Assembly (NCBI GenBank): GCA_021030915.1
Contig: JAGEMR010000044.1
Location: forward strand, 124,001-188,000
Direction of reading: 5' to 3'
From: Astrothelium macrocarpum
Taxonomy: Eukaryota > Ascomycota > Dothideomycetes > Trypetheliales > Trypetheliaceae
Length of the DNA stretch: 64,000 nucleotides
Of the stretch, positions 41,410 through 53,271 are shown in pieces (position 1 is the first letter of the stretch; each line of letters begins with the position of its first letter). Below the pieces are notes generated by a model, which saw nothing but the letters and a program-made list of their open reading frames with translations, searched no databases and was not told the origin of the DNA. Made by a program: the position numbers and the translations under genes.

Positions 41410-43518
41410 ACAGCGTCGACAGTCTTATTCGATGAACAATATAGAGTACATTGCGTTCCCTTTAATTACCATGCCATGAGCAGCGAGCTGCTTTTGCCAC
41501 TTTTCCTCGTCACGTAACTGTCTATTCCGATTCGTGTCCTGGCCCAAGCTGAACCACAGTCACGCGAGTTGTGCGTGCTTTAGCCGCAGCATTCAAAAAC
41601 GTTGTTTTGCGCGTCACCTTGCATGCCTTGGAGCCGCTCGGCCGGCAGCGCATTAGGAATTCTCTCGGACTGCTAGAATGGTACATTAGGTGAGAGCAGG
41701 AAACATCTTAGTCTATCGCACGCCGTATTCGTCTCGCGTTCCAAGATCTAAATCGGACTCATGATGTCATTTGGCCTTCGTCCTGGTTTGTTTAACCTCC
41801 ACCGTCTGCGCCTCGGAGTATACTAAGCTTGATGAACTGGATTTGCAGTCGCTTCAATCAAGGCACACTTGATACGGATTTCTGCTTTCGCGCTCAGCAT
41901 CTTTTGGTATCCTTTAAACCGTGCTTCTGCTATTAATCTTAGTCGGCACCTTTGGACTCCACTTCTCACTTTGCACCTAATCGCGAATATGACGGTGAAG
42001 TACCTAGTTTGTCTTCATTTCGGATCATGTACGCACTAGTCCCTGGCAAGCCGTTTAGCCGCAACGAAGACGCATAAGCCACTGTTTGGCTTGCATGCTT
42101 CTAAGCCTTCTCATTTGGTTCTACTATGCTCCCATCTGACATATATAGAACATTGTACCTATTCAGTGCTACGCCCTGCTCATCTAGATCGATGGTGTCC
42201 CGCCTTGGAACCAGCAGCAGTGAATGCCTACCGAAATCGGCTTTCCCTCGCTCTGTCGTTTCCGTTCCGAAGTGATTAACGAGAACCAATTTTTTAACCG
42301 TCTTTGTCTTGTCAACAGCGAATGACTTGGCATTAGCATCATTGCGACGGCACTTCATCCACATGCAGCATTGTCGTTCTTTTGAAGGCCCCACGAGCCC
42401 TCTTTCTCCGATTAGAGCTCGAGAACGAGAGAATGCAGAAAGTTACAAACCATAAGCACTTTCAAAATCCAATGAAGCTGGCTTCCACATTCTCGTCTCA
42501 TCTACGATTTGCAAATTGCACTCCCGGAAGGGCATCCGCTCAAATGAAGACCTTCCCTGACATCCCTATCGGTGGCTGCGTGATTCGGTAACAACGTCAA
42601 GATTGTCAGGTTGTATCTCTGGATGGATCAGGATTCTGTGTGTTCATTAGTGTATTGCATTGTTGTATCTAGTAAGAGCTAGCTAAGTGAAAAAGTGAAG
42701 GTAAAGTGCTAGCTCCCCCGATGGTCACATGGCTATCAGCGCTCCTTTCCTAATAAAGTTCTTGTGAAGCGAGGAAGCATTTCTCAACCTAGGCAGCAAA
42801 TCTCGGTTTCTAGTACTCTTCATCAAAATACATAGACACTCTATTTTAGCCAGGAAAGCCAATTTCCATGAAGAAGGCAATATTAAGTATTTTGCATAAT
42901 GCATACACCTGGGGGCCGCTACTACGACGCATTTTATTATCAAAGCATGATAAGTTAGCAAAGAAGAACATAACTATAATGCACTTATTTAATAGGATCA
43001 CCTTCCGGGTCACGCCAAACTTTGACGATGCCGATGCCTGAACAGTGTCACCAATGCAACGAGATTGACAGGACGGAGTGATCAACAATGTAGTGCCGAA
43101 TAATTTGATAGCATATCAATGTCTTCACCAGGCTTATATGATTCAGGGCAAGTGAAGAGGTCGTGGTCAGACGCAACGAAGAATGATGTCCTTGTACAGT
43201 GCCCGAATTAGGGTTCTGTTACACTGTACGCCAGAAGGTCTTGAGAAGAAGCTGCGACCGAGATTCATGAATAGAAACTAAAAGAATGTTTGAGGTAGGT
43301 GATAGACGCATTGACGCCTTGCAAGCGACACACACTATTATGTGTAATTGTTTGTGAATACTAAGCTTCTTACATGAATCATTCATTGAAACGAATAAGT
43401 CGTGCATCCGTTGTTTTGGTTTTGGATGCGTTTGAGAAACCACAGGGACAAACGAAACCGCATAAACGCTCCATTTTGCGCTGTAACGACTTTGACTTCA
43501 TCCTCTTCGCAAATCCCA

Positions 43519-44681
43519 CTAGTAGGTAAAGCCGGCACTGCTCTTTGCCTTTGTTGGCGCAGATGGAGCTGCTGGAGTGGCGTTGCCTGCCGGAGCGACT
43601 GAGCTGGATGAAGAATTAGGCAAAGACGATGCAGTTGTTGATGATGAGGAGATGGATGTCGTCGACGATGGGCCTAACGGAGATGTGGACGAGGACGATC
43701 GAGAGGCGCTTCCGCTGTCGTTGGTTCCAGTGCTGCCTTGAGCGCCACCTTGGGAATTATTACTAGAATTGCCGCCCTCGGTAGCACCGTCATTACTGCC
43801 GCTATTGCTGCCCGTGTTGCTGCCCGTGTTGCTGCCCGTATTGGTATTTCCAGAGTTGGTACCAGAATTGCTGCCATTTGTCCCAGAGTTACTGCCAGTA
43901 TTCGTACCCGAGTTGCTGCCACTGCCACCAAGACCATTGTTGCCATTACCGTTATTGTTGTTGTTGCCATTGTTGTTATTGCTGTTATTGTTGTTATTGT
44001 TGTTGCAACGGTTGTTGTTCGAGTTTGCGCTACATAACTTTTAGCTTTCATTATCATACCAAATGGAAGGTGCAGTGCAAAATGCGTACTTTGCGTTCGC
44101 ATTACTGTTCCCATTTGAATTGGTGTTTACGCTTGAACCGCCTCGTCCATTGCTATTTGCATTGCTGGATGCTTGACCACGGCCGTTCGAATTTGAGGAG
44201 GCGCTTACCGAACCTAATTGAGCAAAATTTTAGCTGGGCTTCATGCTCAATTATTGGTGCCTCACAGACCTGAATTTGAATTGCTGTTCGAGTTTCCATT
44301 ATTGTTGCAATTGAGATTGTTGTTTGAGCCCTGGTTGGAATTGCCGTTGTTGTTATTGTTATTCGAGTTGGAACCTTGGTTAAGATTGCCATTGTTATTG
44401 GAATCTGAACTGCCGGTGTTGCTTGACTGACGTCGATCGAGGTCAACAACAGAACGCGCGAGAGGAGCCGAAATATCCTGAAGGCCGCAGTTTGGAGAAT
44501 CATTCTCGCAGTCGGTGAGGGCCCGACGGATCAGCTCGACTTCATTGAAATCCACTGGCTATGCAATTCCATAAGTATTCAAATCGTTGGAAGCCAGACA
44601 CATGGAATTGTCTACCTTGGCAGAGGAGAGCTGGCCTGCAGCGAAAAGCGCAATGAAAGCAAGAGCTGGTTGAAGGTACAT
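43519..44681 (-). CDS. Secreted Asn/Ser/Gly-rich low-complexity protein
   Basis: Four exons (44681-44616, 44558-44270, 44213-44090, 44029-43519) join to 329 residues. The signal peptide is clear: MYLQPALAFIALFAAGQLSS followed by A-K. A short ordered segment comes next (VDFNEVELIRRALTDCENDS, PNCGLQDISAPLA) with three cysteines in all and a dibasic RR just before the low-complexity part. The remainder is repeats of Asn, Ser and Gly (GNSNQGSNN, TGSNTGSNTGSNSGS), then a Ser/Thr-rich end. No GPI-anchor signal is visible; the C-terminus is KAKSSAGFTY. The introns are 57, 56 and 60 nt, and all junctions preserve the Asn-rich frame, which supports the model. The repeats come from AAC/AAT/GGC codons. 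A cell-wall or extracellular role is plausible; I recognise no named family. Confidence 0.75.
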
Positions 44682-46358
44682 CCTGAACCGGCAGGTACTG
44701 ACAATTAGAATAAAAGAAAGGGGAATCAAAAAAGATAGAACGCCCAGAGAGAAAGCGAGAGTAATCCAGATGGCTAAAGGGGATGGGTGACTGATATTAA
44801 ATATTGCGCTACCTGAGCTTGCTGGAACTTGTGGGAGGGCAAGGCTGGCTTTATAGAGTAACTTCATGGCGCGACGCATTTACAAGATGGATTCCGTTGG
44901 ATATGAAATGCTTCAAGGATACAGGACACACAAATGCGCTGGGATCAAGGCGAAGAACGGATTGCAAATACTCCGGACTACGCATGAAAGCACGGTAATG
45001 CGCCGAGGTAGCCATCACTGTCTCAACTTTCTGGAAGATATGGTTCACTGAACGAGATTTGTACGGCGTCAATCATCTGTCAAGACGTCCCACGTTCGGG
45101 ACATCGTGTCAGCCAAGCAAAGCTTCATATGAGGAAGCGTGTTTCTTGGATCTGCATGGCATAAACACGTTTGGCGCAGAGAAGATTACCTGAAACGTGT
45201 TTGAAGCCGCCAGAGAAACTGGGTCAGAAGCGGCCGAGGTATAGCTGACCGTCCTTTCGATGATTAGTTGGAAAGTAAAGAGTACTGATATCTCACAGTA
45301 TATGAGAAAGAATCAAGAATTGGAAACATCATAACCGTCTTCATGCTCTACAGTCGCTGAGAAATGTGCCTGTTTTCTTATTGCTGTTTCATTGAAAGCT
45401 AGTGACTGGAAACATACCTACGCGAATCATTGTAATAGTCGTAAAGGGAAAGTTTGTGTCCCACATGAAGTGTGGAGAGTTTGGAAACGATTTCCGGCGC
45501 CCGGCGTTTGATATCGTCTTCGGTCCTGCAGGTGAGCTATGTAAGAGTTGTCACAATCATGATTTTACTTGATTCGGATATATCAAGTCATCGGCTCCGG
45601 CTTGGCAATAGCAGAATCATGTTTGGTGTTAGCGATGAAATGTGTCTCCTCCGAGATGACGGGGTGACGGGGTGACGGGGTGACGGGATGCGGGCAAAAT
45701 GGTGCACGGTGGTTAAGATGTAATGATTGCCAGACATTGCGCTAGTATGTTTTGGGACACAGATTTTTACTTTCCACTGCAGAAGTGAGAATGATGCATT
45801 TGTACTCCGTGCAGAGTACCTACCTGAGTACTCCCTCTGCCGTATACACTGTACGGTATGTGTTCCCTCCATTGGTAGAACCGGTAAACGTATTTGAAAC
45901 CCATCTCTCATGTAGTTGTGGCGTTACAATTGTAGCTAGCACAAGAGATTGATATTGCACTCGGAAAAAATATCAGTACGATAAACAGGATTCACGGCCA
46001 TGTGGGCGTATCCAATTGATCGCTAATGTTTGGACGCGGAGGCACGAAACGGCCCGCACCTATCCCTTCTCTCTTTCGACTGTCTCTCTTTCAGTCTGCT
46101 TGTATGTGTTTTGTTTTGGAGGGAAGGGGGTTGGAGGGTGGCTGTTTTCGCCGTCCTTTGATTATAGCTACAGGCCAACACCTAATTGTGCGATTTTGCC
46201 AAGATCAACGCTGGCGAGGATCGAACTTTTGCTCTTTAATATCCGCTAGATGCACATTAGAATACGAAAACACTACGAGCTACGATGTAAATGTTAAGAC
46301 AGTTGCCGTACGACTATAGCGTGGGTATCGCGGCATTACAATTTTCACGTTGATCCCG
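44682..46358. other. Gene-free interval with a GGGGTGAC repeat
   Basis: This lies upstream of the Asn-rich secreted protein and downstream of the acyl-CoA ligase. It holds the G-rich tandem repeat at 45657-45687 and an AGGTA-type cluster at 45,816-45,830. No gene is seen. Confidence 0.5.
45657..45687 (+). repeat. 8-bp tandem repeat forming a G-quadruplex motif
   Basis: The unit TGACGGGG is repeated almost four times, giving four runs of three or four G separated by 4-nt loops. This fits the canonical G-quadruplex pattern on the + strand. Confidence 0.85.
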
Positions 46359-48196
46359 TCACAGCCGTGCGCGCTCACTCACTTCCGTCTTTGCTTGTTC
46401 TCTCAAAATCTTTCTCAGAATTTTTCCAGAAGGATTCTTAGGTATCAGGTCCAGAAACTGAACACCTCCAGTCAGCCATTTGTGCCGCGACGTTCTCTCT
46501 TGCATAAATTTTTGTATGTCGTATCCTGTAACAGAAGAACCGGGCTGCCGTACGACGTAGGCTCTAGGCCACTCGTCTCCATTGATCTGAACGCCAATCA
46601 CGGCAGCATCTGCAATGGCTGGATGGCCCAGTAACAATGCTTCCAGTTCTGCAGGTGCAACTTGGTTGCCTCGGACCTTGATAAGCTCTTTCTTCCGATC
46701 AACTATAAAGAACTTGCCATCCTCAATGTAGGCTATATCGCCTGTCTTGAGCCATCCATCTAGCGTCTTAGTGGCGCGCGTTGCTTCAGGTCTTTTCCAA
46801 TAACCCTTTGTAACGTTGGGCGAGCGAATCCAGAGTTCCCCTCTTTGACCCATTGGAACCTCATGTGTTTCATCATCAGACATGATACGGGCTTCACAAT
46901 TGGCCAGCAACTCCCCCACGGAAGAAGGTGTTGGTTTCTCATTAGGATCGAAACCTGTTACTGAGCACGTAGCCCTACCATTCGTTAGTGACAACCCAAG
47001 TTTGACTAATAGCTCTGCTTTATGGTGTTTCTCTATGAATCTGCAACGCTTGTTGTCGTAGCAACTTGAACACTTGGGCATTGCCGGAAGGGAGTGAAAG
47101 ACATTAAGAAACGAGAGACTGAAAACCCAAAAGGGCAAAGGACAACTCACTCTGTCATCCCCCATCCTTGCCTAACCGGCCAAGAATGCTCCAATTCCGC
47201 ACATATCTCCTTCCCAAGCGGTGCTGCCCCTGAGCCTACGCTCTCAATGGAGCTTAGGTCATAGTTCTTGACAATTGGGTCTTTGGCAAGTCGGACCACA
47301 ACAGGAGGAACGCAAGACAAATCAGTAATCTTGTATCTCTGAATATTCCCGAGCATTTTTATAAAGTCGTATTTTTGCATGATATAGACTGGTACACCCC
47401 GCTTTGGTGCATTGACAGTGTATTGCGTCTGCGCCATGGCATGATACATGGGGAGAAAACAGAGTAACCGCATACGTTTGGTCTTGTTTTCGTACTCAGC
47501 TGATAGCTTGGCAGTGAATGCAACTTGAGCAGCGTTGGAGACATAGTTGTAATGTGAGATTTCTACACCCTTCGGAACCCCCGTTGTCCCAGACGAATAA
47601 TTGAGGCAAATGGTGCTGTTGAGATCAGTGTTGCTCGCTACATTCTCCCAAGTGAACGCGGAGCCCTCTTTGGCGGTTGCAAGGAGATGGCCCCAGTGTC
47701 GAACACTTTTGCGTCCAAGATAGATGCCGTCAAAAGTTGCGGCTCCATCGTCAAAAAGAAAGATTCGGGAATCTTGCATTCCAATAGTTTGGGCAGCCTC
47801 GAGTGCCGTTTCGAGACTGCCCTCGGCAGCGATCAGGAATCTAGCATCAGAGTCTTGTAATTGGTGTGCCAATTCCCTTGCCACATACGTGGGATTTGCA
47901 CCGGTAAAGATGCCTCCTGCCATTATAACGCCAAGCACCACAACTGGGAAGAAGATGGTGTTACCGGAGAAGAGTAGGACTCGATCACCATCTTCCAAAC
48001 CTGCCGCACGTAGCCCGACAGCTAACCTCTTGGCCCATAATCGAAAGGTATGGAGGGTTAGAAAGAGTTTCTCGGGACGTTCAGCATCCAATAAGCAAGG
48101 CCGTTCATTTGGCAGAGGGCTATGAGAGCCATCAAAAAGATAGGAAGGGAGGGACAATTGGGGAACTTCTGTGGTCCATCTGGATCTAATTGGCAT
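46359..48196 (-). CDS. 4-coumarate:CoA ligase-like acyl-CoA synthetase, probably peroxisomal
   Basis: Two exons (48196-47151 and 46974-46359) give 553 residues. Adenylation-domain motifs are complete: YSSGTTGVPKG (phosphate loop), GWGMTE split by the intron, WLKTGDIAYIEDGKFFIVDR (hinge) and the C-terminal catalytic Lys in PKNPSGKILRK. The enzyme should activate a carboxylic acid with ATP and transfer it to CoA; chain length or aromatic preference is not visible. The last three residues, ARL, form a peroxisomal targeting signal type 1, so import into peroxisomes is likely. The 176-nt intron is long but has an ACTAAC branch site. The gene is divergent from a methyltransferase, which may share its promoter. 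Confidence 0.93.
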
Positions 48197-48907
48197 GATG
48201 TATTAGCGATGCTCTTGAGAGTCTCTATCCAGGAGTTGAGCAGGGTGAGAGAAGTGGCCACGGCTCGAGAGGAGTAAACATACAGCAACGATGTTTATCA
48301 AGCATGAAATTCATCTCATAGTGATACGATTTAGTGAACAAACATGCGGGGCAACCCTGGGCTCAAGGGCTTTGGTGATTGCGCGACTTCCGGGCAAGCG
48401 GTATTGTGACGCAGCACGGTTAGCAAAGACGTCGAGACACCTCGGCTCGTCTCGTCTGCGTTTACCAGAAGAAGGCAGGTCGCTCGCCTATCAAGTCCGC
48501 TTTCAAACTCCCCGAGATCTCATCATCGTGCTTCTTCTATAGATTAGATAAACGAGATTTTTACGCCACGAGTATTTTCTTTTTTCCCTCCCTTTAATAG
48601 GAACAAAACAGACGATCAACAGATTGAAAGATGGGAAGAATGCTTGCTGGCTATATCCACTGATGGCTTGGCATTTGGCCTGCCGCCTATACACTTGCAT
48701 GCACATATCAATATTGACTGTGCTTTAACCTGAACGGTAATAGGTGAATACTGCGGTGGCCTTGGAATGACTTGTTTTAAAGTGGCACAGTGTGGGTTCC
48801 TTTTAAAAAGCTGAAAACTCGACCGTTTCAAACCCTTTAGTAAGCACTAGTGAGCGTCGCAAGTTTAATAGTTGGTCAACGACCTCGACTCTTCAGTTCA
48901 CGTGAAG
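48197..48907. promoter_or_regulatory. Divergent promoter of the acyl-CoA ligase and methyltransferase
   Basis: These 711 bp lie between divergent start codons. A CACGTG box at 48899-48904 ends three bases before the methyltransferase ATG. No gene lies between. Confidence 0.5.
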
Positions 48908-49936
48908 ATGGAGCAGGGACAGGCGCATGGTTACGGTGAAATGGCATCGGAAACCCTTTCGCCTACTCCCGCAATGACCACCGATAATGACCAAGTTGTT
49001 GCTTGGTACACGACAAGCTTAGCCGCATTTTTGCGACCCCAAGCGCGCAAGTTTATAGAGGAATATGCCAAGGTACCCCCGGACAAAGTCGAGAGCCACA
49101 TAAAAGCTATCGTGCGTGTTGCCAATCATCCTCGTGGTCTCAAAACTTGTCAACTGACGTTACCTCAGCAAACTCGGGCTTGGGCGGTTTCACCCTATCC
49201 TTCCGTGGGACAGCTGACATGGCTGAATCCATATATTCTGCTACATCCCTCCCACGATCGCGTCCTATCGCGTCTAAAAGCGGGCGCTTCTATCATTGAT
49301 TGCGGATGCATGATTGCTCCCGATCTACGCCAGCTCGCATACGAAGGAGCTCCTACCAACAAAATGTACGGGTTCGATCTTGAGCCGAGATTCTTTGATA
49401 TTAGTTTTGACTTTTATAACGACCGCTCTACCTTTCAGGGCAAACTCCTGGAGGCTGACGTCTTCAAATCTCAATCACCGCTCAAGGATCTCGAGGGCCA
49501 AATTGACATTATTTGGTGTGCAAAGTTCATGCATCTCTTCAATCGGAGCACGCAGATTGCAGTGGCCATACGCCTCATCAAGCTATTGAAGCCCGGACCT
49601 GGTACCATGTTTGTAGGTTCGCAAAATGGGTACGTAGTCGACTACGAAGTTCCTTTGCCAAACGGAGGGCTTCACAGCCAAGCCAAAGGCTTTTGGCTGG
49701 GAAGCAAGGAAGGTATGGAGAAGCTGTGGAAAGAAATTTCTGATGAAACCGGAACTAAATGGGAGGTTGATGTGAGGTTGCTTGATTTACGGACGTTGGG
49801 AATGCATCAGGATGATGGTAGTGATTACAAAAGAAGGACTGGGTACAACTTACAATGGACCTGCACAAGGATAGATGGAAAACATGCGCTAATGTCGAAG
49901 ATGAAGCGCGCGCTTGGTATGGATGGACGAGCTTGA
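48908..49936 (+). CDS. SAM-dependent methyltransferase, AusD/AndF/Trt5-like
   Basis: A single exon encodes 342 residues from the first ATG (MEQGQAHGYGEM). The family layout is WYTTSLAAF near residue 35, then IPPDKV-type KVPPDKVESHIKAI. The SAM-binding motif ASIIDCGCMIAPDLRQLAYE follows, then MYGFDLEPRFFDISFDFYND, IDIIWCAKFMHLF (motif II/post-I region) and LIKLLKPGPGTMFVG. In characterised fungi, relatives methylate carboxyl or hydroxyl groups in meroterpenoid pathways; others have unknown substrates. Here no polyketide synthase, prenyltransferase or terpene cyclase is nearby, only the divergent acyl-CoA ligase, so a full biosynthetic cluster is not supported. The tail KMKRALGMDGRA is basic. 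Confidence 0.85.
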   Translation: MEQGQAHGYGEMASETLSPTPAMTTDNDQVVAWYTTSLAAFLRPQARKFIEEYAKVPPDKVESHIKAIVRVANHPRGLKTCQLTLPQQTRAWAVSPYPSVGQLTWLNPYILLHPSHDRVLSRLKAGASIIDCGCMIAPDLRQLAYEGAPTNKMYGFDLEPRFFDISFDFYNDRSTFQGKLLEADVFKSQSPLKDLEGQIDIIWCAKFMHLFNRSTQIAVAIRLIKLLKPGPGTMFVGSQNGYVVDYEVPLPNGGLHSQAKGFWLGSKEGMEKLWKEISDETGTKWEVDVRLLDLRTLGMHQDDGSDYKRRTGYNLQWTCTRIDGKHALMSKMKRALGMDGRA

Positions 49937-51498
49937 GAAAACTGTTTGTGCTGTCATCAATCTTGGCTTTTTCTGTGTTGGCTAATCGGAGCGCTGTACT
50001 GGATCGATACCCTTCCGCTGGCAGATTGCGATTTATTTTGAAAGTTTAATCAGAGTTGTGATCAAGGTAACATTGCTTGCTTTGCTTCTACCCTCGTGTA
50101 GTTGGTTGGCATCGAGCCTGTGCTTTGACAACTCCAAAGGATCAACAATTTTCGACTGTGAGACAGCAAAAATGTCCCAAGCACGGTGAAGACACAAACG
50201 GTCACTTTCAAATCTATACATGATCGAGGATACCGTCGCAAGCCATTGGGGATGCTCTTTTCGCACTTGGGCTCTCATTACGCTTTTCATCTTTGATCCC
50301 TTGGAAGACTAATGAAGAGAGCGAAGAACGTGAGGTAATCGACAGAAGAAAGGTGCAACGCTATGATTCAGACTATGTTTTAGCTGCATTTGCACACGGG
50401 GAGGCGTTGCGGTGGCTAGATACTTTTGGCTGCACCATTTGCCGACTCTTTGCCAGAGTAAGGTGTACTCCAACAGCAGATATCAGCAAAAAAAGAATGG
50501 ACACACGTAAGCGTGCAGCTGGTGGGCACGTCATTGGTTTTTTCGCAAGATCCCTCGACCCAGCTGCAACGGACCCCATTGCTAGTTTGCAGGACCAGCC
50601 GGCGGCGACTTGAAAAAACGTCTTTTGGAAAAATCTGCCTGTCATGCAGACGCAGGAAAGTGCTGATCACGCGTTCAAAAAAAGGGGTGGGAGGGGGGGC
50701 AGGGCTCACAGAAAAGAAAGCAAACCAAAAAAGCAATAGCAGTGGCCAAAAATAATTTCCACAAAATTTTTGGGAGCGTGGACACACGACCGCATCCGAT
50801 TACGAATTCGAAGCAATTAGATCATTAATTTAGTTTTTGAGTTCGCAAGTCAAAATTCCCACCGTTGAATTTTGCGACTCTTCATCACTCTCCCATGGGG
50901 GTCAGTTGATGACAACAGACTAGTCGTTCTCATGAAGCAAATTACCTTGGGTACGTGTGTAGCACGCCTTTCGTTTACGCACGTGTGGTATCCACGGATC
51001 ACTGGAGCTGCGCCTCAGAGCCACGCCTCAGAGCCACGTTGCTACCAATGTCGGGAACCAATCAGAATGGAATTTTTGGATCCGCGGTCTCGAGTGGTCG
51101 CGACCGTTTCTTCTTCCGTACATTGCGCCTTACCCATCACAGCATTTAGTGACAGTTTTTCGAGACGGTAATTTCACCTTCATCACTTGCGCAGCCTGGT
51201 TTGTCTGACAGTTAAAAGCAAGCTGGTGCAATATCTTGTTCAGCTGAGGATGTCAGAATTGCAAAGTTCTATTCTAGATTGCATTCTGACTAACACTTCG
51301 CGTCTCTAACTGCATTGTTCCGGTCACCCCTAACACACACAAGCTCCGGATTCGTAACCTATCGCGAACCCCTGTCCGAGAAGGACCATGGCGCACAAGG
51401 TGCTCTGAATTCACATATATGCAACTCTTGCCCTGTCACCCTCTTATCTCCGGTAGTTACTATCTTGATGGACCTACGATTTCTCTTCTTTACTCTTC
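49937..51498. other. Gene-free interval with a G-quadruplex motif
   Basis: This 1.56-kb stretch separates the methyltransferase from the CAP59-type gene. It contains the G-run motif at 50684-50704 and no convincing gene. Confidence 0.5.
50684..50704 (+). other. G-quadruplex-type motif
   Basis: Four G runs (4, 3, 7 and 3 bases) are separated by T, A and CA. Loops this short predict a very stable quadruplex on the + strand. A run of seven A lies immediately 5'. Confidence 0.85.
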
Positions 51499-53169
51499 AT
51501 GTTTTCCCAATGGAGTGGATATGAGCCGTTGGAGCCAACACCCTCGTTGCAATCAAGGGCCTCCTGGTATCACCTGCAGGAAGGAGTAAGATACGCCCTG
51601 CATCGACTGACCTCCATTCCCCGCAACCTCTCGTGGCTTGCTCGACGTCCATCATGGATACGACAACAAAAGGTCAAATTGACAGACTATCGAGTCCACT
51701 ATCGAAATGTGCCAGCTACCAATAAATTGAGACGATTTCTCCGACGACTATGTTTGCTGTTGACTGTTGTACCGCACCTCCTATTCGGGATCCTAGTCCT
51801 TTGCGCCCTGTTTTTCCCCTCATACACCCTGGTTCCGGAACGTTACCGAGATCTTGCAGAGCGAGCCTCCAATTCTTCCATTCCCGGCCGAGCGAATCCA
51901 TTACATGAAAAAATATTCATTGCATCGAGCATATATGATCCCACAGGCGCATTAGCTGGCGGTATATGGGGTGAATTGGTGTTGGATTTAATTGACCTTC
52001 TCGGTCCGGATAACGTATTCCTCAGCATATATGAAAACAATCCAACACCGTTAGCTGGGGCTTCCTTGGATGCTTTGCGGCGCAATGTCCAATGTATGTC
52101 ACTTTTATTTTTCTGCTGGACCTTTAGCTAAGCTCACCTTATACGACTAGGCAACTCTTCTATTACAGCTGAGCAGGTTGACATTCAGCAGCTTCCCAAG
52201 GTTACTCTTCCATCAGGCGAGGAACGAATAAGAAGAATTCCATTTCTCGCCGAAGTCCGCAACCGGGCTCTACGTCCCTTGGACGACAAAGACTGTCCAG
52301 CAAGCCAAATTCGCTTCGATAAACTTTTATTCCTTAATGACGTGATCTTCGATCCTATTGATGCTGCGCAACTTCTTTTCTCTACTAATGCCAACGCCAC
52401 TGGGCACGCCAACTACCGAGCTGCATGCGGAGTAGACTTTATTAATCCATTCAAGTTTTATGATACCTTTGCAACTAGGGACCTTGAGGGACACCCCCCA
52501 GGCCTGCCTTTCTATCCCTGGTTCAGTGACCATGGTCATGCGGGTAGCAGAAGTGATGTCCTGAGTCAAAAAGATGCGGTAAGGGTGCGCAGTTGTTGGG
52601 GAGGTATCGTGGCATTCGATGCCAAATGGTTCCAGCAACCATTGCCAACAATGACTAGTCTGCCGACCACATCAAGTTTTGCAAAGGCGGAGCCACTTCG
52701 CTTTACCTACGACCACGAACTTTACTGGGAATCGTCGGAATGCTGCCTAATCCACGCACAATTACAAACATTGCCACCCGTGCTATCACCAGAAGAGACC
52801 GGTATATACATTAACCCTTACGTTCGCGTATCGTACGACGAGGCGACATTCCGCTGGTTGCCCCTTGTCCGAAGAATTGAGCCAACATTTGCGTGGATTC
52901 ATGCAATTCTCACCAATATTATCACTGGGAACAACAACTATCGTCGTACAGAACAGCCAGGAGACGTTGTATGGCATTATGCTTGGCGATCCAATAGTAC
53001 AGTGGATAGAACAGACAACCGCGATGAACCAGAGGGATCGTGGCAATTAGTGCAAACTACCGCCGGCCTTGGTGGCTATTGCGGCACCGAGCAGATGCTC
53101 GTCATGGGTGACGGAAAAGAGGGTCACGTTCGATGGGAGAAGGCTCCCTTTCCAAAAAGACCACCGTAG
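51499..53169 (+). CDS. CAP59/CMT1-family glycosyltransferase (GT69)
   Basis: Two exons (51499-52093 and 52151-53169) give 537 residues. A cytoplasmic N-terminus of about 83 residues precedes one signal-anchor helix (about 84-106, LCLLLTVVPHLLFGILVLCA). The luminal part carries KIFIASSIYDPTGALAGGIW, VFLSIYENNPT, RFDKLLFLNDVIFDPIDAAQ, VRVRSCWGGIVAFDAKWF and RFTYDHELYWESSECCLIHA. These are hallmark segments of the alpha-1,3-mannosyltransferase family related to Cryptococcus Cap59 and Cmt1. It probably acts in the Golgi on surface or secreted glycans. The 57-nt intron starts GTATGT and ends GACTAG. The acceptor substrate in ascomycetes is not known. Confidence 0.92.
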
Positions 53170-53271
53170 GTGGCGCTACGTGTATTATAGTGATGAACAT
53201 AGACGTCCAAGGCTGTAGGCAGACCTGGGCCATTCAAATAGAGGGTTTGCGACTTTTTGCGTCGTCAAAAC

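Larger units (their letters stand above)
39633..43518. other. 3.9-kb gene-free interval with small repeats
   Basis: This is the promoter side of the kelch gene and the 3' side of the Asn-rich gene. The part at 40,080-40,960 is GC-rich, with overlapping open frames on both strands and no protein character. It holds an 11-bp tandem repeat, a 10-bp inverted repeat and, at 41,378-41,409, a nested inverted repeat (listed separately). No gene or RNA is recognised; a non-coding transcript or long 5' UTR is possible. Confidence 0.5.

Noticed and set aside
43738..44273. + strand ORFs very rich in Ile/Ala/Val, Leu/Pro or Cys/Tyr
   Set aside because: They are frame shadows of the trinucleotide repeats in the minus-strand Asn/Ser/Gly-rich gene.
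46205..46260. Sequence resembling a tRNA T-loop on the minus strand (GTTCGATCC)
   Set aside because: The flanking bases do not pair as a T-stem and no cloverleaf can be drawn.
46359..53169. Full secondary-metabolite gene cluster around the acyl-CoA ligase and methyltransferase
   Set aside because: No polyketide synthase, NRPS, prenyltransferase, cyclase, P450, transporter or cluster regulator is adjacent; only the two genes support it.
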